A DNA stretch of 22,623 nt from DATKMS01 sp041497995 (GCA_041497995.1 JBGQHM010000070.1:1-22623); one strand, 5' to 3'; counted from the stretch's first letter, positions 1-7,250 are shown. A program made the numbers and translations. Notes: generated by a model from the letters alone, not told the origin.

Positions 1-48
1 AATGCAGCGCGTGTCTCAGCGCTCGCGACCGTTCGTGGTACCGCGTCG

Positions 49-178
49 CCGTGGAATCAAATTCCACGGCTGAGTCGCCCGAAGCCCGCTAAAGGGGCTG
101 GAGGGCGGTCGTCTCCCTCCATTGGGAGCCCCCTTGGTGGGCTTTGTCACGACTCAGCCGGACGATTTGATCGTCCGG
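49..178. repeat. 130-bp palindromic MITE-like element with hairpin-bearing inverted ends
   Basis: The two 29-bp ends (49-77 and 150-178) are inverted repeats. Each end folds into a 9-bp hairpin with a 3-nt loop: arms 49-57/61-69 with loop CAA, and arms 158-166/170-178 with loop TTG. The ends differ at eight positions, and these are four paired, compensatory changes within the hairpin stem. The shared flank CGGCTGAGTCG (67-77) pairs with 150-160. Inside, further nested stems follow: 80-87 with 139-146 (one G-T wobble), 94-99 with 127-132, and 100-105 with 115-120. The whole is one long nested cruciform. No coding capacity is seen. It could be a non-autonomous mobile element, a REP-like element or a structured RNA; no target-site duplication is evident. 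Confidence 0.7.
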
Positions 179-225
179 ACGCTCGCCGCGCGGATTATGA
201 GCCCGCGGCTTGAGCCGCCGGAATC

Positions 226-258
226 CTTCCGAGAACTTTCCTCAGACTTACCAGACTC
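226..258 (+). promoter_or_regulatory. Triple 11-bp box array upstream of the 289 gene
   Basis: Three head-to-tail 11-mers: CTTCCGAGAAC, TTTCCTCAGAC and TTACCAGACTC. They follow the consensus TTTCCGnGAAn with exact 11-bp phasing, and end 31 bp before the ATG at 289. Five equally clear arrays lie elsewhere in this window. The role (activator operator or unusual promoter) is inferred from position, orientation and recurrence. Confidence 0.6.
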
Positions 259-288
259 CGAGACCCGATTGCTGCGACGCTACGCAGC

Positions 289-534
289 ATGAAGTCGAAA
301 CCGAGCGGCACGCCCCGTCCGCCGCCGCCATCCGAGAGTGAAGACGTCCCGGCGCTGCCGGTCTGGAAGGCTTTCGTCGTGCAGTTCAGCCGCGAGACCA
401 GAGCCCGGACTGGAACGTGTTCGGGACGTATCGAGCACCTCAGCTCGGGTCGACGTGCTCGGTTCGCGTCGACCACAGAGCTACTCGCAGCGCTCGGGAA
501 GATGCTCGACGAACTTGGTGAGAAAAGAAACTGA
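289..534 (+). CDS. Small conserved-type hypothetical protein (81 aa)
   Basis: This is an 81-residue protein without signal peptide or membrane segment. The N-terminus is proline-rich (residues 5-20). The rest contains a WKAFVVQFSRET segment, a GRIEHLSSGRRARF segment and a C-terminal leucine-rich helix ending in MLDELGEKRN. From memory this resembles small bacterial proteins of unknown function with an AFVVQF...GR.EH..SG..A.F...ELLA pattern; I cannot name a family or function. The regulatory array at 226-258 lies just upstream, which supports a real gene. No clear Shine-Dalgarno is visible. Instead a 6-bp hairpin (GCTGCG 271-276, CGCAGC 283-288) abuts the ATG and might limit translation. The next gene starts 78 bp downstream and may be cotranscribed. 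Confidence 0.6.
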   Translation: MKSKPSGTPRPPPPSESEDVPALPVWKAFVVQFSRETRARTGTCSGRIEHLSSGRRARFASTTELLAALGKMLDELGEKRN

Positions 535-545
535 AAGAATTTCAA

Positions 546-569
546 CGCAGAGGCGCAGAGACGCAGAGG
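546..569. repeat. Three tandem copies of CGCAGAGR
   Basis: CGCAGAGG, CGCAGAGA and CGCAGAGG follow each other without gaps between the genes at 289 and 613. This is a simple octamer tandem repeat that I have met in intergenic DNA of several high-GC environmental bacteria; function unknown. Confidence 0.7.
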
Positions 570-612
570 GAAATACGGAGCAACTTTAAAACGGAGAAGA
601 GGAGGATTCGAC

Positions 613-1329
613 ATGAGGAAATTGACGAGAGCAACTTTTCGATCGGGTCGCGCGGTGGCTGGATTCGCTTTTGCCACGCTGGCGGCGGGCTGCGCGGTGA
701 CGCAGCAGGTGAAGGTGAGCGACCAGAACTATTGCCCATTCCTGGGCCCCAACGTCTGCGCCCAGCTCGTCGCCACCAGCGACAAGAAAGAGGCCGACCT
801 GCGCTACATCAACCCGAGTGCGCAGTGGACGCAGTACAACAAGGTCCTGATCGAGCCGGTCAGCTTCTGGGGCGGCGACGACACCAAGGTGTCCGCGGCA
901 GATCAGCGGACGCTGACGAACTATTTCTATCAGGCTTTGCAACAGCAGCTGGCGAAGAAGTTCACGGTCGTAGACCAGGCGGGCCCGGGCGTGATGGCGA
1001 TTCACGTGGCGCTCGAAGACGCCACCACGGCCACGCCGGTGATGCGCTCGGTGTCGGTGGTAGAGCCGCACGTGCGCTTGATCGCCTCACTGAAGTACCT
1101 GGCCACTGGCACGTTCCCCTTCGTCGGCTCGGCGCAGGCCGAGGCGAAGATTAGCGACTCGGTCACCGGCAAGGTTCTCGCGGCCGCGGTGTCCAAGCGC
1201 GTCGGCGGCGGCAGTATGAAGAACGCCGATGTATGGGAGCTGGGCGACGCCGAGAACGCGCTCACCTACTGGGCGCAGATGATGACGAACCGGCTGTCGT
1301 CGTGGACGTCCGGTACGGCGCCGTCGTGA
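613..1329 (+). CDS. DUF3313-family lipoprotein (238 aa)
   Basis: The protein has a lipoprotein signal peptide with lipobox LAAGC, so Cys27 would be lipidated. The remainder matches the DUF3313 pattern as I know it: an early YINPSAQWTQYNKVLIEPV stretch (about residues 65-84), a central DxRTLTNYFYQAL segment, and a later AEAKISDSVTGKVLAA strand followed by a C-terminal helix rich in W and M. DUF3313 proteins are envelope lipoproteins of unknown biochemical role. The start is supported by GAGGAGG located 8-14 nt before ATG. It follows the 289 gene by 78 bp with only a CGCAGAG repeat between, so the two may form an operon. Family assignment is confident; function is not known. Confidence 0.85.
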   Translation: MRKLTRATFRSGRAVAGFAFATLAAGCAVTQQVKVSDQNYCPFLGPNVCAQLVATSDKKEADLRYINPSAQWTQYNKVLIEPVSFWGGDDTKVSAADQRTLTNYFYQALQQQLAKKFTVVDQAGPGVMAIHVALEDATTATPVMRSVSVVEPHVRLIASLKYLATGTFPFVGSAQAEAKISDSVTGKVLAAAVSKRVGGGSMKNADVWELGDAENALTYWAQMMTNRLSSWTSGTAPS

Positions 1330-1394
1330 TGGTCAGTCGGAATGACGAGGTCTCAGAACCCACCGCTGCAGGCGCAGAGGCCCGCCGCCAATAT

Positions 1395-1416
1395 TTTCTG
1401 AGCAGTTTCCGAGTAG
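1395..1416 (+). promoter_or_regulatory. Degenerate two-box version of the 11-bp array before sulfatase 1
   Basis: Two 11-mers, TTTCTGAGCAG and TTTCCGAGTAG, are phased by 11 bp and end 30 bp before the ATG at 1447. The third box seen in the other arrays is not recognisable. Weaker than the six full arrays. Confidence 0.35.
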
Positions 1417-1446
1417 GAAGAGCATATCGAAAGGGAGGGACGATTT

Positions 1447-3132
1447 ATGAAAGGACGGTTTCAGTCACACACAATCACCATCGTCTCGGCGGCGGCACTG
1501 GCCGCGCTCACCGCGGCGGTCGCTCCGGCGCGGGCGCAAGCGCAAGGCAAGAAGCCCAACATCGTCATGCTCATGACCGACGACACTGGTTGGGGAGACT
1601 TCGGTTACATCTCGGGTGGTGGCGCAGACCTCGGCCACCCGACCCCGAACATTGATCGCATTGCCAAGGAAGGCACGTACTTCACCGATTGGTATGGTCA
1701 GGCGAGCTGCACCGCCGGCCGCTCCTCGTTCATGACCGGCCGCATCCCCATCCGCTCGGCCCTCTCGATCGTGGTGGCTCCGGGTGACGAGAACGGCCTC
1801 AAGAAGGAAACTCCGACAATAGCCGAATTCTTTAAGAAGAACGGCTATGGCACTTACTTCTCGGGCAAGTGGCATCTCGGCGACAAGCCCGAGTTCTACC
1901 CGATCGAGCACGGCTTCGATGAGATGAAGGAGTTCGCTGCCTACTATCCCGGCGTCTATACCTACAGAACTACGGATTGGTGGGCGCATCCCTGGTTTCC
2001 GTCCTACAACCCGCAATTCTCGAAAGAGTATGACGCGGTCGTAAACAACTTCGAGTGGGAAGGCGTGGCCGGTCAACCCGCGAAGAAGGTTGCCGACATC
2101 ACCTACGACTACCTCGCGGAGTTTGATGTCCGCCAAGCCGACTCGGCGGTCGAATACATCAAGAAGCACGCGAAGGACGACAAGCCGTTCTTCATGGATG
2201 TCAACTTCATGAAGATGCACAATCCGAACATTCCGGCGAAGGCGTTCGCTGGGAAATCGCACCTCGGCAACTACTCGGATGCAGAGCTCGAGCTCGACTC
2301 CAACATCGGCCGGGTCATGGATGCCATCCGCGCGGAGGCGCCCGATACCATCGTCGTCGTGACGGCGGACAACGGGGCTTGGCAGGATGCCTATCCCGAT
2401 GCCGGGACCACCCCGTTCCGCGGCGAAAAAGGAAGCGCGTTTGAAGGCGGTTGGCGCGTCCCGGGCATCATGTGGTGGCCCGGCAAGATTCCGGCCGGAT
2501 CGAAGCGTGGTGAAATGATGTCGCACATCGACTGTTGGTCCACGCTCGCTACGATGGTCGGCATCACGGCGCCTCCCACAGGCGAGATGAAGGACAACAA
2601 TGGGAAGCCGATCTATTTTGACAGCATTGACAACAGCGCCTACGTCCTGGGGAAAGAGGAGCACTCCGCCCGCAACTCATGGGTTTACGTCGACGGCGAA
2701 AATTTCATGGGAGCACGCAGCGACATCGGTGGTGATCCCAATAACCCCGCGCTGAAAATCGCGTGGAAGTATCTCTATACGTCGAAGGACACGTGGCTGG
2801 GCTCGACCCAGGACCTCGGTTCAATCGGCTCGACCTACAACCTCACCATGGACCCCTACGAGAAATACGACATGACGTTCAACGGGGCCGTCTCCATGCG
2901 GAACGTGTCCGCCTCACCAGGCAAGTATGCCGGTATGGACAACGGCTGGGTCTTGGCGCTGATCTATCCGGTAATCATCGACTTCGACAAATCCATCATG
3001 AAGTACCCGAACATCAAACGCTTCCCTGGCGGAGCCTCGAACGACTTGAAGCCGAATCTTCAGAACCCGGGAAACCCCGTGCCCGTGCTCGATCCGGCGA
3101 AACCGCCGAAGGTCAATAGTGGCGGCGGCTGA
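1447..3132 (+). CDS. Secreted arylsulfatase, CxAxR type (561 aa)
   Basis: This is an alkaline-phosphatase-superfamily sulfatase that would hydrolyse sulfate esters in the periplasm or outside the cell. A Sec signal peptide (residues 1-30, cleavage near ARA/QAQ) precedes the core. Metal ligands DD are at 45-46. The formylglycine motif CTAGR is at 88-92, so Cys88 is the residue to be oxidised. GKWHLGD supplies Lys141 and His143, H258 lies in MKMH, TADNG gives Asp308-Asn309, and Lys328 sits in GEKGS. The +2 residue of the signature is Ala rather than Pro. The full length is in the usual range for the family. GGGAGG stands just before the ATG. A strong hairpin terminator lies 23 bp after the stop, so this is probably a single-gene unit. 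The sulfated substrate cannot be told from sequence. Confidence 0.93.
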   Translation: MKGRFQSHTITIVSAAALAALTAAVAPARAQAQGKKPNIVMLMTDDTGWGDFGYISGGGADLGHPTPNIDRIAKEGTYFTDWYGQASCTAGRSSFMTGRIPIRSALSIVVAPGDENGLKKETPTIAEFFKKNGYGTYFSGKWHLGDKPEFYPIEHGFDEMKEFAAYYPGVYTYRTTDWWAHPWFPSYNPQFSKEYDAVVNNFEWEGVAGQPAKKVADITYDYLAEFDVRQADSAVEYIKKHAKDDKPFFMDVNFMKMHNPNIPAKAFAGKSHLGNYSDAELELDSNIGRVMDAIRAEAPDTIVVVTADNGAWQDAYPDAGTTPFRGEKGSAFEGGWRVPGIMWWPGKIPAGSKRGEMMSHIDCWSTLATMVGITAPPTGEMKDNNGKPIYFDSIDNSAYVLGKEEHSARNSWVYVDGENFMGARSDIGGDPNNPALKIAWKYLYTSKDTWLGSTQDLGSIGSTYNLTMDPYEKYDMTFNGAVSMRNVSASPGKYAGMDNGWVLALIYPVIIDFDKSIMKYPNIKRFPGGASNDLKPNLQNPGNPVPVLDPAKPPKVNSGGG

Positions 3133-3154
3133 ACGCTCTACGCGACAACGACAA

Positions 3155-3180
3155 GGGGGCGTGCGATTGCGCACGCCCCC
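3155..3180 (+). terminator. Intrinsic-terminator-like hairpin after sulfatase 1
   Basis: A perfect 10-bp stem pairs GGGGGCGTGC (3155-3164) with GCACGCCCCC (3171-3180) around a 6-nt loop. Only a short T-containing tail (GGGTTTGTTG) follows, so termination may be partly factor-dependent. Its place just after the stop at 3132 supports the role. Confidence 0.75.
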
Positions 3181-3219
3181 CCGGGTTTGTTGCTACTGCT
3201 GACCCATGCTCGTGAACGA

Positions 3220-3248
3220 TTTCCGTGATTCCTGCGGTTGTCGGACGC
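3220..3248 (+). promoter_or_regulatory. Decayed 11-bp box array before the broken sulfatase
   Basis: The first box TTTCCGTGATT (3220-3230) and a last box TTGTCGGACGC (3238-3248) are recognisable, but the middle is 7 nt instead of 11, breaking the phasing. It lies 160 bp upstream of the pseudogene start. Confidence 0.3.
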
Positions 3249-3408
3249 TTCTGTGCTCTTGGAGTGTTCGATTACTTGATTTCTGAGAACTCTACTCTGG
3301 ATGGATACTGAAGCAGGTTCAGTCCAGCGCGAAGGAAAGATAGGCGCGTCCTTGACGGCGATTTGACGAAGGGACGAGTACTACCAGATCGAAAGGACGA
3401 GACACCCC

Positions 3409-3704
3409 ATGAAGAGACGATGTCGGTCACACGCACTTGCCATCATCTCAACAGCGGTGCTGATCGCGCTCACCGCGGCGTCGCCGGCGCGGGCCGAAGC
3501 CCAAGCCAAACCGAACATCCTCGTCATCTGGGGCGATGACATCGGCCGCGACAACATCAGCGCCTACAGCCTCGGCATCATGGGCTACTGGACGCCGAAC
3601 ATTAACCGCCTGGCGAAGGAGCGGGCGCTGTTCATTCGCTCAAGGCGATGGAGGCCATGAAACGCCTGAAGGAGCTGGAGAGTTTCCCGGCACCGAGCAA
3701 CTGA
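3409..3704 (+). pseudogene. Arylsulfatase pseudogene with internal deletion
   Basis: The open frame from 3409 (83 codons to 3660) starts with a signal peptide (cleavage near ARA/EAQ) and a correct sulfatase N-terminus: KPNILVIWGDDIG with metal-ligand DD, then TPNINRLAKE. It matches the start of the two CTAGR sulfatases in this window. Homology stops after about residue 75, before the catalytic cysteine. A short stretch in another frame (about 3633-3704) ends in KELESFPAPSN, which looks like a sulfatase C-terminal tail. The simplest reading is loss of roughly 1.4 kb from the middle of the gene, joining head to tail out of frame. AAAGGACGA upstream is still a fair ribosome-binding site. No active enzyme can be made. 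Confidence 0.8.
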
Positions 3705-3733
3705 TCGGAGGGCGAAGAGCGTGGCGTCTGCGG

Positions 3734-3768
3734 CCCTCTCCCACGCGGAGATGATGCGCGGGAGAGGG
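3734..3768. repeat. Inverted repeat CCCTCTCCC / GGGAGAGGG
   Basis: A 9-bp perfect inverted repeat (3734-3742 and 3760-3768) lies between the broken sulfatase and the next gene, with CGCG runs inside both arms. It could be an old terminator or a REP-like element; no T-run follows. Confidence 0.5.
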
Positions 3769-3856
3769 AGCTCGGCTTCCTGGACGATTGAGCGCAGCAC
3801 GACGATTCCTCTTCGCCGTCGACGAGGACAACACGACACGCAGGGAGAGAGGGCCG

Positions 3857-4717
3857 ATGAATGTGAGAGCATACCCCCGATTCTTGACGATGCTGCATCG
3901 CACGCTGGCGGCCCTAACCGCTGCACTGCTACTGGTGACCGCGGCCCAGGCACAGGACGCCACGAAGGCAACCGGCGGAGACGACGACGCCACCAAGCTC
4001 GCCAAGGAAACACAAAACCCGGTGGCCAACCTGATCAGCGTCCCGTTCCAGAACAACTTCAACTTCGGCGCCGGCAGCAAGGACAAGATGGTCTGGAACC
4101 TCAACGTCCAGCCGGTGATCCCCATCTCGATCTCCGAGGACTGGAACCTGATCACGCGAACGATCATGCCGATCATCAACCAGCCGGCGCTCTTCCCCGG
4201 CGCCGACAACGCCTTCGGACTCGGAGACATCAACCCCACGGTGTTCTTGTCTCTCGCTAAACCCAGCAAGTTCATCTGGGGCCTGGGACCGACGATGACG
4301 TTACCGACGGCCAGCACCGGGCTCCTCGGCAGCGGCCGATGGAGCGCCGGCCCGGCGGCAGTCGGGCTGTTGATGGATGGCCCGTGGGTGGTCGGCGCAC
4401 TCGCCAACCAGCAATGGGACTTCGCCGGCTGGGGCGACAAACATGTGAACGCATTCCTCGTGCAGCCGTTCGTGAACTACAACATCGCCCACGGCTGGTA
4501 TCTCACCACGGCGCCGATCATCACCGCCGACTTCTCGGCCAGCGGCGACAATCATTGGACCGTCCCAGTCGGCGGTGGCGGCGGCAAGCTGTGGCGCATC
4601 GGCAAGGTGGGCCTGCCGGTGAACACGCAATTGCAAGCATTCTACAACGCTGAGACGCCCGAGTTCGGTCCGGACTGGCAGCTGCGTGCGCAGGTGCAGT
4701 TCCTGTTTCCGAAGTGA
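3857..4717 (+). CDS. Predicted outer-membrane transporter-like protein (286 aa)
   Basis: A signal peptide (cleavage near AQA/QDA, residue 32) is followed by alternating polar/aromatic strands typical of an outer-membrane beta barrel and ending in the aromatic terminus QFLFPK. The NPVANLISVPFQNNFNFG segment and paired NLNVQPVIPISI and WNLITRTIMPII strands resemble proteins usually annotated as transporter or 'MetA-pathway of phenol degradation'-like; the true substrate is unknown. A second member sits at 6375. I chose ATG 3857 over the longer frame from 3788 because GGGAGAGAGGG (3843-3853) is placed just before it; ATG 3890 is another possible start. It follows the broken sulfatase and may once have been transcribed with it. 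Confidence 0.8.
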   Translation: MNVRAYPRFLTMLHRTLAALTAALLLVTAAQAQDATKATGGDDDATKLAKETQNPVANLISVPFQNNFNFGAGSKDKMVWNLNVQPVIPISISEDWNLITRTIMPIINQPALFPGADNAFGLGDINPTVFLSLAKPSKFIWGLGPTMTLPTASTGLLGSGRWSAGPAAVGLLMDGPWVVGALANQQWDFAGWGDKHVNAFLVQPFVNYNIAHGWYLTTAPIITADFSASGDNHWTVPVGGGGGKLWRIGKVGLPVNTQLQAFYNAETPEFGPDWQLRAQVQFLFPK

Positions 4718-4757
4718 GCAATGTCGTTTCAGAACCGAGCCGGCTGCCCTTCCAATC

Positions 4758-4832
4758 CGTCATGCCCGCAGTTTTCTAGCGGGCATCCAGGGGGGCGGAG
4801 TGGATTCCCGCTGAAGGATTGCGGGAATGACG
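4758..4832. repeat. 75-bp REP/MITE-like element (CGTCATTCCCGC type)
   Basis: Two 32-bp arms (4758-4789 and 4801-4832) are inverted relative to each other around an 11-bp centre. Each arm folds into a hairpin: ATGCCCGC/GCGGGCAT (4762-4769, 4779-4786) and ATTCCCGC/GCGGGAAT (4804-4811, 4821-4828). The arms differ by a compensatory change in that stem. The outer CGTCAT/ATGACG ends match. The CGTCATTCCCGC...GCGGGAATCCA signature is common among dispersed palindromic repeats of proteobacteria. It lies in the 322-bp gap after the 3857 gene, where no other gene is seen. A further hairpin, GTGCAGGC/GCCTGCAC, lies at 4885-4906. Confidence 0.8.
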
Positions 4833-5039
4833 ACAGGGCAGACAAGAGTCGCTGGTTCGCAAATGACCCGTGCCCGCCGGATTCGTGCAGGCACAGAGGC
4901 CTGCACCCACTGATGATGGATGGGTTCGCGTGCCGCAGATCATCTTGGTTCACCGTCCAGGAAGCACCCGTGCTGAGGAGTGAGGTATTGATCCCCCGGC
5001 CTGGTTGGCGCTAACTGAGCGGCCGGGAGGGACATGCTT

Positions 5040-5480
5040 ATGAAGAAAATCTGGAGAACTGTGTCGCCTGTGACGCTGGCCGCGTGTCTGTCGGCGTCGG
5101 TAGCGTACGCCGGATCGACGAAGTGTTTGCTCACGTTTGATCTCAAAGAGTGGGCTGCCTTCTACGAGAGCGCGACGGGCACTGGTAAGATCACCTGTGA
5201 CAACGGGCAGTCAGCAGCCGTGACGATCCGGTCGAAGGGCGGCGGGCTGTCGGTCGGGAAGTTTACCATCAAGGATGGCCGCGGCTCGTTCACCGATGTG
5301 TCCAGCATCGACGAAGTGTTCGGCAAGTACCTCGCTACCGAACGCGATGCCGCAGCAGGGAAGGCGGCGGACGCTTGGGTGATGACCAAAGAGAAGGTGT
5401 CGCTGGCGCTTGCTGGCACCGGCAAGGGCTGGGAGCTCGGCTTCTCCGTCGACGAGTTCATCATCGAGAAACAGAAGTAG
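5040..5480 (+). CDS. Small secreted protein of unknown function (146 aa)
   Basis: The protein has a clear Sec signal peptide (residues 1-24, cleavage near AYA/GST). The mature part is about 122 residues, with two cysteines (29 and 53) that could form one disulfide. The sequence has short beta strands (TGTGKITCDNG, AAVTIRSKGGGLSVGKFTIKDG) and a DVSSIDEVFGKYLA segment, ending GWELGFSVDEFIIEKQK. I do not recognise the family. ATG 5040 is preferred to ATG 5034 because GGGAGGG (5025-5031) is 8 nt from the former but only about 3 nt from the latter. It appears to be a single-gene unit; a weak 6-bp hairpin overlaps the stop. Confidence 0.75.
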   Translation: MKKIWRTVSPVTLAACLSASVAYAGSTKCLLTFDLKEWAAFYESATGTGKITCDNGQSAAVTIRSKGGGLSVGKFTIKDGRGSFTDVSSIDEVFGKYLATERDAAAGKAADAWVMTKEKVSLALAGTGKGWELGFSVDEFIIEKQK

Positions 5481-5680
5481 GCCGCTCGCGCGCCGGCCTC
5501 CAATACTTCCCCCACCGCTCGCTGAGCCGGCAGGGTGCGCCCACCGCAGCTCTAAAGGTCTGACGCGCCACGCATGGCTCGCCGGTGGCACGGCACCTCG
5601 CCGCATTCCGTGCGTGTAAGTGGTCGCCTCGCCGTTCAGGAGCATGACCGGGTCTCTTCTAGGCCTGCGGCCAGCCGAGA
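5481..5680. other. Intergenic stretch without recognised gene
   Basis: Between the small secreted protein and the array at 5681 I see no ORF with a credible ribosome-binding site or protein-like composition. Short frames here have arginine/alanine-rich high-GC shadow composition. Downstream of the array, a perfect 12-bp palindrome CCATCATGATGG lies at 5749-5760 in the 5' leader of the OmpA-type gene. Confidence 0.5.
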
Positions 5681-5713
5681 CTTCCGGAAATGTTCCGCGA
5701 AATTTCCGGACAT
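5681..5713 (+). promoter_or_regulatory. Triple 11-bp box array before the OmpA-type lipoprotein
   Basis: CTTCCGGAAAT, GTTCCGCGAAA and TTTCCGGACAT run head to tail with exact 11-bp phasing. The array ends 71 bp before the ATG at 5785. Confidence 0.6.
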
Positions 5714-5784
5714 CCGAGCGAATCTCTGCGAGGATCACGGCGGACCGTCCATCATGATGGCACCTTAACCAAGGGAGGATTCAA

Positions 5785-6330
5785 ATGCGACGAAGAGGGA
5801 TTCGGACGACATTGCGAGTGTGGATACTCGGAGCCGCAACGCTCGTTGGGGGCTGCGTCATGCAGTCGACGTACAACTCGATGCTCCAGCAGCAACAGGC
5901 CATCGAGAGCTCGCTGCGCTCGGAGATCAGCGCCGACCAGGTGCAGATCGAGCAGCTCAAGGACGGGATTCGCGTCCGCATGTCGGGCGTGCTGCTCTAT
6001 CGCGAGGGCAGTGTGGAGCTCACCCCGAAGGGGCGTGCAGCGCTCGACAAGGTCGCGCCGCAGTTTGTCGCGGAGACCTACGAGATCGATGTCGTGGGCA
6101 ACACTGATAACCTGTCAATCGGTCGCGAGCTCGCCGAACGCTATCCGACCAACTGGGAGCTCGCCGGGGCGCGCGCTGCGATGGTCGTGCGCTATCTGCA
6201 GGAGCAGAGCGTCGACCCGACGCGGCTGCGGTCAATCTCGGCGGGACAGTATCACCCTGTAGATTCCAACGACACCGCCGACGGGCGGGCGCGCAACCGC
6301 CGCACCGAGATCCTGCTGCGCCCGCGCTGA
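5785..6330 (+). CDS. OmpA-family peptidoglycan-binding lipoprotein (181 aa)
   Basis: A lipoprotein signal with lipobox LVGGC (Cys24) is followed by a coiled-coil-prone stretch rich in Gln/Glu (about residues 30-55), then an OmpA C-terminal domain. Seen in that domain are GVLLYREGSVELTPKGRAAL, the EIDVVGNTDN strand, NWELAGARAAMVVRYL and the closing RNRRTEILL. These are the positions that hold peptidoglycan diaminopimelate in the family. The protein would tether the outer membrane to the cell wall, like Pal but without the Tol context. GGGAGG precedes the ATG closely. A transporter-like gene begins 45 bp downstream and is probably in the same operon. Family call is confident; the partner is inferred. 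Confidence 0.9.
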   Translation: MRRRGIRTTLRVWILGAATLVGGCVMQSTYNSMLQQQQAIESSLRSEISADQVQIEQLKDGIRVRMSGVLLYREGSVELTPKGRAALDKVAPQFVAETYEIDVVGNTDNLSIGRELAERYPTNWELAGARAAMVVRYLQEQSVDPTRLRSISAGQYHPVDSNDTADGRARNRRTEILLRPR

Positions 6331-6374
6331 CCGATGGGGACGATCCGAGGCGACCTGTTGGTGGTGGCAGGCAC

Positions 6375-7250
6375 GTGAATCCGCGCGCCGCGCACGCTTT
6401 GGCAACAAGTCTGGCGTTGCTAGTTCTCCTGGCGGCGCGCGCATCCTGTCGCGCCGACCCGCAGGTCACAGCACGCGACGCTGACTCGGAAGAGACGCTG
6501 AACGAGAAGGTCAACGACCCGACCGCCAGTCTGACGTCACTGCAGTTCAAGGAAGAGTACACGCCGGCCGAGTACGGCACGAGCGCGCAGCCCAACACGT
6601 TCCTGATTCGTCCGATCGTGGCGGTCCGCCCGCACGGGCCGTTGCACCTCGAGCAAATTGTCAGGCCGACGTTCTCTGTGAACACCGTGCCGCAGGGGAA
6701 AGGCGCCTCGACCGTCACGGCACTCGGCGACACGCAGTTGTTCGATCTCTTTGTGGCACCGTGGCCAAACGCTCAAGAGACAAAGTTCCGGTGGGCGATC
6801 GGGCCCTACTTCATCTTTCCCACCGCCACGGATGACCGCGTAGGCAAGGGCGCATGGCAGGTCGGTGGGGCGACAGCGTTCAGGTACAAGGGAATCGCAA
6901 ATCTATTGGTTAGCGCTCTGGTGCAACAAGCAACCTCATTCGCGTACACGTCGTCGAGCCGGTCTCCGATCACCTCGCTGACTGTTCAGCCGATCCTTAC
7001 CTACCAGCTCGGTCGCGGCTGGTACCTCAAGTCCAGTGACGCTACCTGGACTTTCAACTTGCGGCACCACACCTCGACGGAGATGCCGCTCAGCGCCGGA
7101 GTCGGCAGGGTCTGGGAACTGGCCGACCAGCTGGCGATCAACACCGCGGTCGCGGGCGAGTGGACGGCGTATCGCCAATTTGCTCGGCAGACCGAGCAAT
7201 CTACGTTGAAATTCGAGGTCACTATGCTCTTTCCGAAGCTGGCACTGTGA
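6375..7250 (+). CDS. Second outer-membrane transporter-like protein (291 aa, GTG start)
   Basis: A hydrophobic signal peptide (residues 1-27) precedes a beta-rich domain with the same plan as the protein at 3857: an early VNDPTASLTSLQFKEEY segment, FLIRPIVAVRP, a GDTQLFDLFVAPWP strand, WAIGPYFIFPTATD, LTVQPILTYQLGRGWYLKS, and a terminal KFEVTMLFPKLAL. The aromatic-ended last strand fits an outer-membrane barrel. It is likely translated from GTG at 6375, since no in-frame ATG precedes it; the ribosome-binding site (GGTGGTGGCAGG) is weak, which suggests coupling to the OmpA-type gene ending 45 bp upstream. Substrate unknown; flanking sulfatases make sulfated or desulfated organics a guess. Confidence 0.8.
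   Translation: MNPRAAHALATSLALLVLLAARASCRADPQVTARDADSEETLNEKVNDPTASLTSLQFKEEYTPAEYGTSAQPNTFLIRPIVAVRPHGPLHLEQIVRPTFSVNTVPQGKGASTVTALGDTQLFDLFVAPWPNAQETKFRWAIGPYFIFPTATDDRVGKGAWQVGGATAFRYKGIANLLVSALVQQATSFAYTSSSRSPITSLTVQPILTYQLGRGWYLKSSDATWTFNLRHHTSTEMPLSAGVGRVWELADQLAINTAVAGEWTAYRQFARQTEQSTLKFEVTMLFPKLAL

Noticed and set aside
1465..2664. 399-codon open frame on the minus strand
   Set aside because: It lies wholly antisense to sulfatase 1, is rich in Arg/Val/Asp with no recognisable motif, and is the usual high-GC shadow.
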